The notes under the pieces are model-generated. The model saw only the letters and a list, made by a program, of their open reading frames with translations. It made no database searches and had not been told where the DNA came from. The translations under genes were made by a program, and so were the position numbers. A stretch of DNA of 64,000 nt from Stramonita haemastoma (Eukaryota; Mollusca; Gastropoda; Neogastropoda; Muricidae). Below are positions 1-21,557 of this stretch, piece by piece (positions within the stretch are counted from its first letter, which is position 1; every line of letters starts with the position of its first letter). Where the stretch lies: assembly GCA_030674155.1 (NCBI GenBank), contig CM060334.1:38188266-38252265 (forward strand), given 5' to 3'.

Positions 1-675
1 TCACCATACAGGCACCCCTACATACCCTGCTCTTTTCTGACCATACAGGCACCCCTACATACCCTGCTCTGTTCTCACCATACAGGCACCCCTACATTCC
101 CTGCTCTTTTCTCACCATACAGGCACCCCTACATACTCTGCTCTTTTCTCACCATACAGGCACCCCTACCCTGCTCTTTTCCCACCATACAGGCACCCCT
201 ACCCTGCTCTGTTCTCACCATACAGGCACCCCTACATACCCAGCTCTATTCTCACCATACAGGCAGGCACCTCTACCCTGCTCTTTTCTCCCCATACAGG
301 CAGGCACCCCTACATTCCCTGCTCTGTTCTCACCATACAGGCACCCCTACCCTGCTCTGTTCTCACCATACAGGCACCCCTACCCTGCTCTGTTCTCACC
401 ATACAGGCAGGCACCCCTACATACCCTGCTCTGTTCTCACCATACAGGCACCCCTACATTCCCTGCTCTTTTCTCACCATACAGGCACCCCATACCCTGC
501 TCTGTTCTCACCATACAGGCACCCCTACCCTGCTCTGTTCTCACCATACAGGCACCCCTACCCTGCTCTGTTCTCACCATACAGGCAGGCACCCCTACAT
601 ACCCTGCTCTGTTCTCACCATACATGCACCCCTACATACCCTGCTCTGTTCTCACCATACAGGCACCCGATACCC
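1..675. repeat. Minisatellite, 33/37-bp units (left copy)
   Basis: Tandem array of units of the form CACCATACAGGCACCCCTAC followed by CCTGCTCTGTTCT. A short unit of about 33 bp and a longer one of about 37 bp (extra CATA or CATT) alternate, and some units carry a duplicated CAGG (CAGGCAGGCACC). It extends past the left edge. The last unit runs into ACTTCAGAGGATTTG, which resembles an interspersed repeat seen elsewhere in this sequence. Open frames through it on either strand come from the 33-bp (11-codon) period and are not genes. Confidence 0.95.
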
Positions 676-984
676 TAACTTCAGAGGATTTGAAAAGCAG
701 GGTTGGGGGAAATATCTTCTTGCATACACTTTTCTTTACTTGCAGAACTTAATACTATTGCAAATTTCAGAATGAAAATGATGTTTAAAAAAGAATGAAA
801 ATCAAGCTTAAAAAAGAATGAAAATCAAGTTTGAGAAAAGGATGAAAATCATGTCTTAAAAAAAAAAAATGAAAATCAAGTTAAAAAAAGCATGAAAATC
901 AAATTTAAAAGACACAACAAAAAAACACACCACCAAACCAATCCAACCCAACAGCCAAGCAGCTAGCTAGCTGCAGGCCAAACA

Positions 985-1350
985 GGGATGGATAGCCTAG
1001 TGGTGAGAACATTGTGCTCCCAATTTGACGACCCGGGTTCGATTCCGGTCGAGGAGATTTTTCTCTTGGAGTTAACATCAGTGCTGACTCCACTCTCCCC
1101 AAAAGTCCTTCGGATGAGACTATAAACCGAGGTGCCGCGTGAAAACGCACGCAGAACATCTTGCGCAGACATTAAATCCTGTTCCGCTTTTCGTAAGAGT
1201 AGGCCATTGTGTGCCAGTGGGAACAGATGACATTTACAAAACTGCATACACTCGGGGAATGGATGAAAAAAAAAAAGCACATGAATGCTTATTCTGTTAT
1301 CCTCGACATAAAAGAATTTTTAAAAAATTTTAATAAATAAATAAACAAAT
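985..1350 (+). mobile_element. SINE family A (tRNA-headed), near full length
   Basis: The head has a tRNA-like A box (GGATAGCCTAGTGGTGAGAA) and B box (GGGTTCGATTCC). The central core GATGAGACTATAAACCGAGG follows, then a body containing GTAGGCCATTGTGTGCCAGT. It ends in an A/T-rich tail with AATAAATAAA repeats. Inferred to be a Pol III-type retroposon; more than ten complete or partial copies occur here on both strands. Confidence 0.85.
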
Positions 1351-1424
1351 AAAACACACAAACCAAAACCAACAAACCAACCCAACACTCAAGCAGTCAC
1401 AGGCCCTACCCCCTCCCTACCTAC

Positions 1425-10196
<8,772 letters not shown>

Positions 10197-10439
10197 CGTC
10201 GGTGTTTACCAGCAATCACAAACTTGGCTTGCAACCTCCTTGATCAACTGCAAAAATATACACATTTTGTATATCTCTTTAGAAACAAAAGCAAGCACCC
10301 AAAGCATAAACTTATTTTTGCACACAGAAAGAAATTTAAAAAAAACGAACCCACCTTGTATGAAATATATATTAGCCACGCAGAGAAATCTGACATGACC
10401 GTATAGTTTGTATTTATAATGTTCTACATTCAAATAACT

Positions 10440-10915
10440 TTTTAATAGGCCCTGTGGATGAGACTATAAACCAAGGTGTCATGTGCACAGGCATGCAGAA
10501 CAAATTGCATAAACTTTTTTTTTTCCCTCTTCCTGGCCTAGAGTTCCATTTCCAAGGTTCACTAATGGTGACACTGTTACATAATACAGACAGTCTAATT
10601 TGGGGAATATTGTCTTAACATGAACATGACACCTGTGTGGATGCATTTTTTAAAATCTTTGTCATCTAATCTTACTGCCATGAAATGGTTTATTCTTCCA
10701 AAAGGCGGGATAGGTTTTTGATGTCTACGCAAGTTATTCTGTGTGCATTTGCACACAGGGTCTCCTTTTATAAATAGTCCCATCCAAAAGGACTTGATTT
10801 TCCCGTCAAACTGGGAAGAAAGGGCAAAGCTGGGATTCAAACCCAGACCTGAACCTCATGGTTTACTTGTTAGGCAGGTGAACATCTTAACCATCCTGCC
10901 ACCTTCTTTCTTAGC
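10440..10915 (-). mobile_element. SINE family C, reverse orientation, with a core fragment
   Basis: Ends with the reverse complement of a tRNA-like head: AGGTGAACATCTTAACCATC and CCTGCCACC on the plus strand, with GATTCAAACCC as reversed B box. A separate core fragment GATGAGACTATAAACCAAGG precedes it at 10455. Confidence 0.65.
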
Positions 10916-12100
10916 ACACATAATAAAACCCATTCTGCCTTTTTGGAACAGTAGGCCATTGCATGCCAGTAGGTACAGATGACAAAGTTTCACAAACACA
11001 TGCACACTGGTTTCATGTTTAGCCTTCATCTTCCAAGTCCGAATGTGCCCACTTTTAATTAATGGTGGGCAAAAACAGCTGCATATTTTATGCTAAATTA
11101 TCACCATTGGTAAATCTCAGACTCAGAGCTCTAGTCAAATAACGACAACAAAAAATATGTAAGAACAGCATGCTATGAATATGAGAAGAATACTTTCTGG
11201 AAGAATCGTCGAGTAGTTTTTATCATGACAACTTTTTTTTTCCTTTTTTTTTTTTTTAATTGTTTACATAGCACTTGATTCAATTAGTGAAATTACAACA
11301 GACACTTTAAAACTAGTAAGTAAATTGTCAAATGTGTTGCTTTGGATGGGCTTTTTTGTGCTTATTGTTGGGGGGGGGGGGGGGAGGTTGATGGGGTTTT
11401 GTTGATTTTGTTTTGGGGGTTGTTGGTTATTTGTTGGGGTTTGTTTTGTTGTTGTTTTTGGTTGCTGTAACTTTTTGGGGGAGGAGGGGGGGGGGGGGGG
11501 GGTCCAACAAACTTCCTTCATATAAAAATTCTTGACTGATTTGTGTATGATAGTTAATATGGTTTTTTATTTTATTTTTTATGTCAATGATATTCAAATG
11601 AAATTTACATTAGAATGGTTGTCAATGGTTGAACTATCTACCAACAGAAAGTTCAAATTTACAAAAGTGCACCACCAATATAATCTGAAGTAGACTTAGA
11701 AATTGCAAATCATTTCTTCTTCTGTTTTTTTTTTTTTTTTTTTTTTTCCTTTTTTTTTAATCTTCTACATGTTTGATTCTAGGTTCAACAATTTTTTAAA
11801 GTATGAATTTTCATACACTTAATGACTTAAGAATAGTTATAATGCCTACAAAATTTAAAGTGTAAAATTTATTTTAGGCCTAACACTTGTCCTACTCCTA
11901 GATATTTTGCCTCTACTGCTTTTCTTCCTGCCTGTTTTATTCACTATGAGGACATGTGGAACAGCAAAATTAAAAACAAAATAACATATCATTGTCAGTC
12001 ATCCTACCCAATATCAAATGTGATTTCTGTAGTGTTATCAAGCTGTTTAAAAAAAAAAGAAAAAAAGTTATGAACTTTACCCCTAGGCCTAAGTCCAACA
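10916..12100. other. No gene seen: T- and G-rich intergenic/intron sequence
   Basis: Contains SINE scraps to about 11135, long T runs (11233-11262, 11727-11758), two poly-G tracts (about 11370-11384 and 11486-11502) and a GT-rich purine/pyrimidine segment between them. No exon-like coding was recognised on either strand. Confidence 0.6.
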
Positions 12101-12101
12101 T

Positions 12102-12132
<31 letters not shown>

Positions 12133-12205
12133 ATCTCTCCTCTCTCTCTCTCTCTCTCTTTTCTCATCACGCACGCACGCAACCACGCACAGCACTCATC
12201 TCACA

Positions 12206-12276
<71 letters not shown>

Positions 12277-12397
12277 ACTCACTCACTCACTCACTCACTC
12301 ACTCACTCACTCATCATCACTCACTCACCTCACTCACTCACTCACTACTCACTCACATCACACTCTCTCTCACACACACACACACACACACAACCAC

Positions 12398-12444
<47 letters not shown>

Positions 12445-12564
12445 AACTCACTCACTCACTCACTCACTCACTCACTCACTCACTCACCACACACACACAC
12501 ACACACACACACACCACACACACACACACACACACACTCATACACGCAGACACATGCACACACA

Positions 12565-12620
<56 letters not shown>

Positions 12621-12697
12621 CACACACACAAACACACATACACACACACAAACACGTCTGATATCACTATTTAGTGGAAGGACGTTAAAATGAAGTA

Positions 12698-12750
<53 letters not shown>
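12100..12750. repeat. Compound microsatellite (TC)n, (AC)n, (ACTC)n
   Basis: (TC)n at 12101-12168, (AC)n at 12200-12275, then alternating (CACT)n and (AC)n blocks to 12660. After a short unique piece (TATCACTATTTAGTGGAAGG) a second (AC)n runs to 12748. The right half is repeated after the second gap (15469-15807). Confidence 0.95.
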
Positions 12751-12751
<1 letters not shown>

Positions 12752-13052
12752 CTATGCTTGTGCCCATTAGGGACAGTGCCTGATGATAATTCTTCTCTTA
12801 CAACTCAGTATATACACCTAAAAAATCTATAGCATGCCAACCATTGAACCAATATAAGCACAATACTGATTTTCTGCAATGCTGCTTTCTTCACTTCAGT
12901 TCTGTAGAGAAAAGTTATCCAGATGTTACATTCACAATGATTGTTGTGCAGTTTCACTTTTTATTAGCAAGGGTTTATTTTTGTTTGATAGTTATCTCAA
13001 ATGCAATATCAGAATATCAATGACAATATGTGTATGCAACATTTTTATCAAG

Positions 13053-13095
<43 letters not shown>

Positions 13096-14445
13096 CTATA
13101 CGGTTTTAGCTCGTTTTATACTGTTTTTTGTTGGTTTTAAACATGTTAATGCATTATATCATTATCAGAGATTACGTATAGTCAATATGTACAATAAATC
13201 ATTGAATGTACACATGAGATAATATCAATAAAGACATTACACCATTACATCATATTTTACATGTGTGCATAATATTAATGTTTCAGAATGGTGCATTTTT
13301 CTTACTTTTTTCTCTCCAATATTTATTCTAGAGAATGTAATATAACTGCTACGTAACCTGCAATTCTTAACTTGGTTGAAGCATAAATTTTATCTTTCTT
13401 TAAAACTTAGTTATGTTCTGGATTTGTGTTCCAGTTTGTACTATTGTAGTATCTATCAAAGATGCACTTTGTCTTACGATTACCATACACTTTAGTCCTT
13501 TGAACCTGGAGTTACATCAGCGCACATGCGTTTCAATTACCGAAGTCACAAATCACTTTTTGACTTGTGAACAGTGCAACTTGACTTACTGTACTTTGAA
13601 CCCACAAAAATAAAATCAAAATCGGTGAATGTCCCGGATCTTTTTATTTACAAAGTTTATAATCTGTGTTCACAAGTGATGGGAAATTCCTTGACCCTTG
13701 GATTCGTTGGTTGCCCTCCATTAATTTATAAAGCAAACACTTCGAACAAACATGTAGCCGAAGCGAAACAAGCAGGCCTACCTCCCAGTATTTTGGTATG
13801 CTCCAGGTCAAAGTTTGTCTGCTGTCGGGATTGTCACAAATTCTTAGATTGTGAATTTTTCATTCAGACCGTTGCTAAACTTGTTAACATTTTGTTGTTC
13901 TTGTTACCTTTTTTTTTTTTTTTTACCTTCCCAGAGCATAATTGGAAACAAAGAAAAGAAATGTTACGCATACACCCAGTCTTTTAATGCTTTGCTGTCT
14001 TTCCTACAAATCTTAAAGTTTGTGCCTTTATTTTTGTGTAGAGCAATTTGGGAGGGGGGGGGGGGGGGGGGTATGGTAGGCTACATGTTTGCGAACCTAC
14101 ACCATTTGAGAATAAGTGGTCGCATCCTGATAGGCCTACCGCGCGTAATTTGGACAACGACCCTGTGTTTTTTTTTAACGTTTGCAAATCGTGCAAGTGC
14201 ACAATTGCCGCTGCAGATCATGAGCTTAAACAAGAAAAAGGTGATGTAGAACCGAAATTATTCATCTAATCTAATCGAGCTGTCGCACATGGTGTTGTCA
14301 TCAGTGTTGCCTACTGTTTACGTAATTTCAGATCGCGTGAGGAAACACGTGTGTGTGGTGTGTGTTTGTGTGTATAATTATGTGTGAGCCCCTAAATCGG
14401 AAATCTCAGCTGGGACGTTAATTTAATCACAAAAAAGTGTATGTG

Positions 14446-14477
<32 letters not shown>

Positions 14478-14501
14478 TGTGTGCGTGTGTGTGTGTGTGT
14501 G

Positions 14502-14565
<64 letters not shown>

Positions 14566-14590
14566 GCTCTGTCACTGCGTGTCACTGTGT
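12750..14590. other. Unique-looking A/T-rich block, duplicated at 15808-17620
   Basis: About 1.8 kb with no recognised exon. It holds a (TA)n tract at 13055-13096, a T run near 13910 and an 18-G run at 14054-14071. It is nearly base-for-base identical to 15808-17620; differences sit mainly in simple repeats and homopolymers. A 137-codon open frame at 13574 lacks recognisable protein features. Confidence 0.7.
14440..14563. repeat. (GT)n / (GTGC)n microsatellite
   Basis: (GT)n with a GTGCGTGC block, next to the 3' end of a LINE that starts at about 14592. Confidence 0.95.
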
Positions 14591-14591
14591 C

Positions 14592-15368
14592 AAGTCAAGT
14601 CAAAATGATCTTTATTGAGGGTAAAAGATTAAGTTTACACAACTTTTTTTCATCCTGCCCTTACAAAAAAATCAAGAAAATTGACTTCTAAATCAATCAA
14701 AGACAAAAATCGACCATGGTTGAAAACTAAAATAAATGAGGATTTTCATCCAAACAGAATCTTACAAGATAACACTCAAGACAGTAACATAAACTCAAGT
14801 CATACAGACAAAATAATGGAAATACAAAAATAACATGGGTATGAATAACAACAAAGCAGCCAAATGTGTCGAACATAAGGGTGGACTTATAATTTGTCCA
14901 TCAGATGTTTCTTCAAAAGTTTCTTAAACATAAGTTTGTTTTAAAGGAACTGATTTTAGAAAGGGAGGCAATTTATTCCACAATGTTCTTCCTGAATATG
15001 CAAGGCTTGATTTATAGAGATTATTATGGGGCCTGGGCAGATACAGTCTATGGGTAGGCCTGTTTTTATTGACATCAAATTTTTCCACGATTTTCTTGGG
15101 GCTTTCCCGTTTAATATATTGTACATACATATATTTGTTGAACTGCAGTCTGTCTTTGAGTGGAAGAATATCTAGTTCTTTGTAGTTGGTGGTGGTCAGT
15201 GTATTAGGATTCAAACGGATAAGTTTCACAGCTCTTTTGTGCAGGGCGGTTTATATGCTTTAGGTTTTGTTTCACTTGCACAATCCCATAAGGTAGAAAC
15301 ATAATTATAAGAGATAGAATATGGGCGTGAAAGAATAGTTTTCGTGACTGTAGGTTTAGGAAATTCTT
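14592..15368 (-). mobile_element. Non-LTR retrotransposon 3' end (left copy, cut by gap)
   Basis: Minus strand. The 3' tail of TGACT repeats is at 14592-14605, followed by the post-RT region reading PHNNLYKSSLAYSGRTLWNK and further upstream LNPNTLTTTNYKELDILPL. It stops at the gap. The full sequence is seen in the right copy at 17622-19704. Confidence 0.85.
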
Positions 15369-15468
15369 NNNNNNNNNNNNNNNNNNNNNNNNNNNNNNNN
15401 NNNNNNNNNNNNNNNNNNNNNNNNNNNNNNNNNNNNNNNNNNNNNNNNNNNNNNNNNNNNNNNNNNNN
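15369..15468. other. Assembly gap, 100 N
   Basis: Exactly 100 N. Sequence after it restarts in the (AC)n / (ACTC)n microsatellite found about 3 kb to the left, so the two flanks overlap rather than abut. Confidence 0.98.
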
Positions 15469-15743
15469 CACACACACAACACACACACACACACAACACA
15501 CACACACCACACACACACTCACCACTCACTCACTCACTCACTCACCACACACACACACACACAACAACACACACACACACACACACACACTCAACACAAC
15601 ACATCCCACACACAGCACGCATCACGCACGCACCACACACCACCACCACACACACACACACACACCACACACACACAACACATACACAACACAAACACGT
15701 CTAATATCACTATTTAGTGGAAGGACGTAAAATAAGTACTACA

Positions 15744-15810
<67 letters not shown>

Positions 15811-17559
15811 CTATGCTTGTGCCCATTGGGACAGTGCCTGAGATAATTCTTCTCTTACAACTCAGTATATACACCTAAAAAATCATAGCATGCCAACCAT
15901 TGAACCAATATAAGCACAATACTGATTTTCTGCAATGCTGCTTTCTTCACTTCAGTTCTGTAGGAAAAGTTATCCAGATGTTACATTCAAATGATTTTGT
16001 GCAGTTTCACTTTTTATTAGCAAGGGTTTTATTTTTGTTTGATAGTTATCTCAAATGCAATATCAGAATATCAATGACAATATGTGTATGCAACAATGTT
16101 TTATATATCAAGATATAATATATATACAATACGGTTTTAGCTCGTTTTATACTGTTTTTTGTTAGGTTTTAAACATGTTAATGCATTATATCATTATCAG
16201 AGATTAGTATAGTCAATATGTACAATAAATCATTGAATGTACACATGAGATAATATCAATAAAGACATTACACCATTACATCATATTTTACATGTGTGCA
16301 TAATATTAATGTTTCAGAATGGTGCATTTTTCTTACTTTTTTCTCTCCAATATTTATTCTAGAGAATGTAATATAACTGCTACGTAACCTGCAATTCTTA
16401 ACTTGGTTGAAGCATAAATTTTATCTTTCTTTAAAACTTAGTTATGTTCTGGATTTGTGTTCCAGTTTGTACTATTGTAGTATCTATCAAAGATGCACTT
16501 TGTCTTACGATTACCATACACTTTAGTCCTTTGAACCTGGAGTTACATCAGCGCACATGCGTTTCAATTACCGAAGTCACAAATCACTTTTTGACTTGTG
16601 AACAGTGCAACTTGACTTACTGTACTTTGAACCCACAAAAATAAAATCAAAATCGGTGAATGTCCCGGATCTTTTTATTTACAAAGTTTATAATCTGTGT
16701 TCACAAGTGATGGGAAATTCCTTGACCCTTGGATTCGTTGGTTGCCCTCCATTAATTTATAAAGCAAACACTTCGAACAAACATGTAGCCGAAGCGAAAC
16801 AAGCAGGCCTACCTCCCAGTATTTTGGTATGCTCCAGGTCAAAGTTTGTCTGCTGTCGGGATTGTCACAAATTCTTAGATTGTGAATTTTTCATTCAGAC
16901 CGTTGCTAAACTTGTTAACATTTTGTTGTTCTTGTTACCTTTTTTTTTTTTTTTTACCTTCCCAGAGCATAATTGGAAACAAAGAAAAGAAATGTTACGC
17001 ATACACCCAGTCTTTTAATGCTTTGCTGTCTTTCCTACAAATCTTAAAGTTTGTGCCTTTATTTTTGTGTAGAGCAATTTGGGAGGGGGGGGGGGGGTTG
17101 GTAGATATGGATAGGCTACATGTTTGCGAACCTACACCATTTGAGAATAAGTGGTCGCATCCTGATAGGCCTACCGCGCGTAATTTGGACAACGACCCTG
17201 TGTTTTTTTTAACGTTGCAAATCGTGCAAGTGCACAATTGCCGCTGCAGATCATGAGCTTAAACAAGAAAAAGGTGATGTAGAACCGAAATTATTCATCT
17301 AATCTAATCGAGCTGTCGCACATGGTGTTGTCATCAGTGTTGCCTACTGTTTACGTAATTTCAGATCGCGTGAGGAAACACGTGTGTGTGGTGGTGTTTG
17401 TGTGTATAATTATGTGTGAGCCCCTAAATCGGAAATCTCTGCTGGGACGTTAATTTAATCACAAAAAAGTGTATTGTGTGTGTGTGTGTGTGTGGTGTGT
17501 GGTGGTGGTGTGTGGTGTGTGCGTGGTGCGTGAGTGCGTGGTGGTGGCGCTGGTCGCGT

Positions 17560-17594
<35 letters not shown>

Positions 17595-17620
17595 GCTCTG
17601 TCACTGTGCGTGTCACTGTG
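15469..17620. repeat. Repeat copy of 12500-14590 (probable false duplication)
   Basis: Follows the left sequence at an offset of about 3030 bases. The first 650 bases carry extra small indels; the rest, for example 16444-17018 against 13413-13987, is identical at the protein and DNA level. Confidence 0.85.
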
Positions 17621-17621
17621 T

Positions 17622-19704
17622 CAAGTCAAGTCAAAATGATCTTTATTGAGGGTAAAAGATTAAGTTTACACAACTTTTTTTCATCCTGCCCTTACAAAAA
17701 AATCAAGAAAATTGACTTCTAAATCAATCAAAGACAAAAATCACCATGGTTGAAAACTAAAATAAATGAGGATTTTCATCCAAACAGAATCTTACAAGAT
17801 AACACTCAAGACAGTAACATAAACTCAAGTCATACAGACAAAATAATGGAAATACAAAAATAACATGGGTATGAATAACAACAAAGCAGCCAAATGTGTC
17901 GAACATAAGGGTGGACTTATAATTTGTCCATCAGATGTTTCTTCAAAAGTTTCTTAAACATAAGTTTGTTTTAAAGGAACTGATTTTAGAAAGGGAGGCA
18001 ATTTATTCCACAATGTTCTTCCTGAATATGCAAGGCTTGATTTATAGAGATTATTATGGGGCCTGGGCAGATACAGTCTATGGGTAGGCCTGTTTTTATT
18101 GACATCAAATTTTTCCACGATTTTCTTGGGGGCTTTCCCGTTTAATATATTGTACATACATATATTTGTTGAACTGCAGTCTGTCTTTGAGTGGAAGAAT
18201 ATCTAGTTCTTTGTAGTTGGTGGTGGTCAGTGTATTAGGATTCAAACGGATAAGTTTCACAGCTCTTTTGTGCAGGCGGTTTATATGCTTTAGGTTTGTT
18301 TCACTTGCACAATCCCATAAGGTAGAAACATAATTTATAAGAGATAGAATATGGGCGTGAAAGAATAGTTTTCGTGACTGTAGGTTTAGGAAATTCTTGA
18401 TTTTTCTAAGTTGATGTAATCTTACTGAGATTCGTTTTCCTAATGTGGCTATGTGATCTGACCAAGACAAGTCGTTGTCACTCACTGCACCTAGTACTTT
18501 GTGTGAGACTACTTCTTCAATTTGTTGTCCATGGATATATATTGGCGCGAATGGAGAACGCAATTTCTGTCTTTTTTGCCGAGTGGTTATAAACATACAT
18601 TTTGTCTTATTAGAATTAAGAGACATATGATTGAGTTCTGTCCATTCGATAAGTTTATTGATATCTGCCTGCATGTCATTCACAAGCTGGTTTGGAAGTC
18701 ACGAAAACTATTCTTATTCATCTTTTTGCTTTGATTTTAACAAATAGTCTCTTAGATTCATTTTGTTTTCGATTTCTTTTGTTAACCATGGAGGTTTCAT
18801 GAAATGTTTTATTCTTTTCTTAATAAATGGAGTGTGTTTATCATAAGTAGCTATAAATGTCTTTATCCAATAGTCAATAGCATCATCTGGGTTTGTAAGC
18901 TGATAGACATAGTCTAAGTTTGAGTTAAGAATATCATTAATGAAGGTATCTTTATCAAAAAGTCTAAAAGAGCGGTAGGATATCTCCTTGTGTCCTGATT
19001 TGGGTATCTTTATTCCTTTTTTCTGCTATGTAAAACAAATGGAAGAGTGATCGCTACAGCCTGTCTGCACTGAACATGTTTCTGCTATGTTGGTCTTTGA
19101 AGTAGTGTAAATGTGATCAATGAGGGTGCTAGCATTATTAGAAATGCAAGTTGAATGATCAGTTATTTGCTCCAAACCATACATGGCATAATTAATCTTC
19201 CACTTTGTTCCGGGTACTGTCAGATCTATGTTGAAATCTCCCATAAGAAAGATTTCTTTGGACTCTAGAATTGCAGCATCCATCATTGAGTTGAATTTAT
19301 CATACCAGTCAATTGTTTCAGCTGGGTTCCTGCAGATGAAGCCAAGTATAATCGATTTACAGCGTCTAAACGTGATTTCTACCCATATAGGTTCTACATG
19401 AAACTGTTCAAGATGTGTTAGCCTTTTCCATGACAAAGAAGTCGCACAGTATAAAAGCAAACTGGTAGATCTGACAGTCACAGGATCAAGTCATGCAGTA
19501 TCATAACCTGGGATATATATCTGAATCTGAAATTAAGTTGTTGAGTCTCGATTCTGCTACACAAAATATATGAAAGCTAGTTCCTTTATTGTGTATAATT
19601 GATGATATTTCCTCAGTCTTGTTCCTAGCACTATTGATATTTAGGTATCCTACACGAAGTCCTTCCTGAGAAGGCCATGTATCTAGAGTAGAAAACATCG
19701 TCAT
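17622..19704 (-). mobile_element. Non-LTR retrotransposon with endonuclease and post-RT region, RT core missing
   Basis: Read right to left. The AP-endonuclease start is LRVGYLNINSARNK and CVAESRLNN (19704-19540), followed by GDFNID and the SDHSSICFT motif (19481-19026). One in-frame stop comes next, then a linker reading KHFMKPPWLTKEIENKMNLR to about 18730. The catalytic RT palm is absent. The sequence resumes with DMQADINKLIEWTELNHM, SNKTKCMFIT and SRKLFFHAHILSLINYVST, and ends in a (TGACT)n tail. Family knowledge: GDFN and SDH motifs are catalytic in EEP endonucleases of Jockey/CR1-like elements. An internally deleted, dead copy; the clade was not assigned. Confidence 0.88.
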
Positions 19705-19960
19705 TGGATAAATTTATTTGAAGCGTGAATAACAAAATTTAGATTGATGATGTAGGCTCACACCAAGACTGATGTGGGATAAGGAGTCACAGTATACCTA
19801 TATAATATATGTATGCTGTGTATTAGAGATGCTCTTATACCTTGTTGAATATAAACAATTATTATCATTAACTGACGGCCTTCACATCCACTAAAAGGTG
19901 ATTGGATTTATCAAACAGAAAAAAAAAAAAAAAAAACCCGTAGCACAATAGTGTAACTAT
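19705..19960. other. No gene seen
   Basis: A/T-rich flank of the LINE. An A run at 19919-19936 precedes the satellite that follows. Confidence 0.5.
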
Positions 19961-20690
19961 AAACCAATCAGTGAAGCGCAATCATCAGTCAAAACAACAA
20001 TCAAGAAAACTAAACAAGCAGAAAAATCAAAGGGTAAAACAACAATTAAGTAGACAATAATAAAAGTAGAACAAAAAAGAGAAAAATTTGGGATAGTGAC
20101 AAAACCACCAGTTAGTAACCAGCAGTCACTAACGCACAATCATCAATCAAATCAACAATCAAAATACAGGACAAGAAAAGGAAGGAAAAACTTGGTACAG
20201 TGATGGAACTAACCACAAATCAGTAGAGCACCATCATCAGTCAACCAACAATCAAATTTAAAACAAATTGAAAAAAATTCAAAAAAGAAAAAACTTTGTA
20301 CAGTATGTAACTAACTACCAATCAGTAAGGCACAATCACCAGTCAACCAATGATCAAAATTAAAAACAAAAAAGGAAAATTTTGTACAGTAATGTAGCTA
20401 ACCACCAGTTAGTAAGGTACAATTATCAGTCAAATCAACAATCAAAAATGCAGAACAAGAAAAAAAGGGAAAACTCCGCAATGTAACTAACCACCAGTCC
20501 ATAAAGCACAATCATCAGTCTACCAACAGTCAAATTTAAACAAGGGACAAACTTGGTACACTGATGTAACTATCCACCACGCACTAAAGCGCAATCATCA
20601 ATCAACCCAACAATCGAAATGAAGACTAAGAAAGAGGAAAACTTGGTAAAGTAATATAACAAGTCAGTAAAAAGAACAAACAAACAAACA
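19960..20690. repeat. Degenerate tandem satellite, units of about 85-110 bp
   Basis: At least seven units share the frame ACCACCAGTCAGTAAAGCAC, then AATCATCAGTCAACCAACAA and an A-rich spacer with GGAAAACTTGGTACAG. Unit starts lie near 19964, 20117, 20212, 20315, 20402, 20490 and 20573. Units differ by many substitutions, so the array is old. Confidence 0.8.
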
Positions 20691-20829
20691 ACAAACAAAA
20701 AAAGAAGAAGAAAAAAAACTATCAGACTGTGTGTGTCAGTGTGTGCGTGTGTGTGTGACTGTCAGAATGTGTGTGTGTGTGTACTGTGTGTCACTGTGTG
20801 TGTGTCACTATGTGTGGTGATGGTGAGAT

Positions 20830-21178
20830 CTTATCAAGATTATTTATTTATTCTTTTATATTTATTTATTCTTCTATATCAGGATAATGGAATAAGCACT
20901 CATGTGCTTTTTTTCATCCAGCCCCAAGTGTATGCAGTTTTGTAAATATTGTCATCTGTTCCCACTGGCACACAATGGCCTACTCTTAGAAAAGCGGAAC
21001 AGGATTTAACTTGTGCGCAAGATGTTCTGCATGCGTCCATGCCAGGGCCTCGGTTACAGTCTATCCAAAAGACTTTTGGGGAGGGGAGGTGGAGTGTGCA
21101 CTCCCTCCAATGGAGAGTTGAACTCGGTCGTCAAATTGCGAGCACAATGTTCTGACCATTATGCTATCCCGTCCTTAG
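20830..21178 (-). mobile_element. SINE family A, reverse orientation, near full length
   Basis: Begins with the reversed tail TATCAGGATAATGGAATAAG, contains ACAATGGCCTACTCTTAGAA, and ends in the reversed head ACCATTATGCTATCCCGTCC at 21178. The core region is damaged. Confidence 0.75.
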
Positions 21179-21557
21179 TTTGTAAATAGACTGGGAATGG
21201 TCTATGATGCACTCTTTAAAGTTTTAACATAATCTTGATGGTCCCCTCATGAATTATTAATTCAATTAATCAATTTAATGGTCTTGGTGATGCACTTGTG
21301 CACACTGAAACTCATGAATAGATTTTCCTGTAACTTGACTTTTCAGTCTCTTGGAGGCTCGTACACAAAACTTGTTCTTTTTACTTTGACCATGTTACTG
21401 TTGTTGTGTTTGCGTGCAATGTTTTGTGTGGCTGGTTTGGGGTTGGGGTAGGGTTTTTTTAAGATCATGTAGTTTATTTATTACATTTGCACAGAATATT
21501 TTGTCATGATGGTCTTTTTTGTGCAGATTTTCGTTTTGATCAAGCCCTTCTGAAGAC

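Noticed and set aside
437..625. Minus-strand frame repeating MVRTEQGRGAC
   Set aside because: Same minisatellite read on the other strand; no promoter or non-repeat sequence.
1..675. CRISPR array
   Set aside because: Units are contiguous tandem repeats without unique spacers, in a eukaryotic genome.
11992..12693. 233-codon His/Thr-rich frame
   Set aside because: Translation of (AC)n and (ACTC)n microsatellites.
13574..13987. 137-codon frame also present at 16605-17018
   Set aside because: The two are identical because of the false duplication, not because of conservation; no domain was recognised.
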